NCBI GenBank assembly: GCA_012295275.1
Contig: CM022675.1
Span: 14,264,463 to 14,274,462, forward strand
Length of the DNA stretch: 10,000 bases
Reading direction: 5' to 3'
From: Chrysomallon squamiferum
Lineage: Eukaryota; Mollusca; Gastropoda; Neomphalida; Peltospiridae
The notes below the pieces were generated by a model. That model was given only the letters and a program-made list of their open reading frames with translations. It was not told the DNA's origin and did no database searches. Position numbers and translations under genes: made by a program. Each line of letters starts with the position of its first letter. Within the stretch, counting starts at the first letter, position 1. Below, one piece after another: positions 1 through 10,000 of the stretch.

Positions 1-124
1 CATACATACAATAATAATAAAAATAAATGTGAAAATAAATAAATAATAATAATGATGATAGCAGTAATGATGAAAATGGATATATATGTAATAATAATAA
101 TAATAACTGTTTATTAATGTTTAG
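1..124 (+). other. 3' end of an upstream intron
   Basis: AT-rich sequence with AATA, TAA and TGA runs leading to the TTTAG acceptor of exon 1. No coding signature of an earlier EGF exon is seen, so the previous exon lies left of the window. Confidence 0.75.

Positions 125-10000
<9,876 letters not shown>

Overview
The window is a slice of one animal gene on the + strand, an invertebrate cubilin (CUBN) orthologue. It is split into 13 exons and runs off both ends. Evidence for a metazoan nuclear genome: short phase-consistent exons bounded by GT-AG introns, AT-rich introns full of microsatellites and minisatellites, and EGF and CUB extracellular modules. The repeat style (TTA, CA/GT, GA/CT, CATA, GATA and GTCT runs, plus intronic minisatellites) would suit a lophotrochozoan such as a cephalopod mollusc, but that placement is a guess.

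Layout. Exons 1-2 (125-255, 656-842) encode the end of one EGF module, a complete EGF and a calcium-binding EGF. CUB modules follow as exon pairs: CUB1 = 1595-1710 + 2494-2734; CUB2 = 3572-3756 + 4371-4533; CUB3 = 5368-5552 + 5905-6061; CUB4 = 6451-6641 + 8296-8461; CUB5 = 8836-9061 + 9475-9599; CUB6 starts at 9932 and is cut at 10000. The joined exons give 2142 nt, about 713 codons, open throughout. Every boundary between modules is a phase-1 intron. All five complete CUBs keep four cysteines and the Glu/Asp/Asp calcium triad known from cubilin CUB structures. From remembered human CUBN, the order EGF-EGF-CUB1-CUB2-CUB3 is colinear, with close matches such as LEHH...DYLEIRDG and the GFHITY ending in CUB2.

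About 79% of the window is intron, and the unusual material is there. (i) Intron 5 holds nine tandem copies, mostly 46 bp, each ending in a copy of the 3' splice site; the last copy is the real acceptor of exon 6. (ii) Introns 3 and 11 also have tandem arrays that run up to their acceptors. (iii) Intron 9 holds a 30/32-bp minisatellite interrupted at 7080-7826 by a hAT-like non-autonomous transposon with an 8-bp target duplication; removing the insert restores the array spacing exactly. (iv) Intron 2 holds a long (TA)(GA)/(TC)(TA) fold-back.

I see no promoter, polyadenylation site, second protein gene, structured RNA gene or CRISPR array. In other animals cubilin is a large peripheral endocytic receptor (intrinsic factor-B12, albumin and other ligands) that works with amnionless and megalin-type partners. 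Which ligands this protein binds cannot be read from the window.
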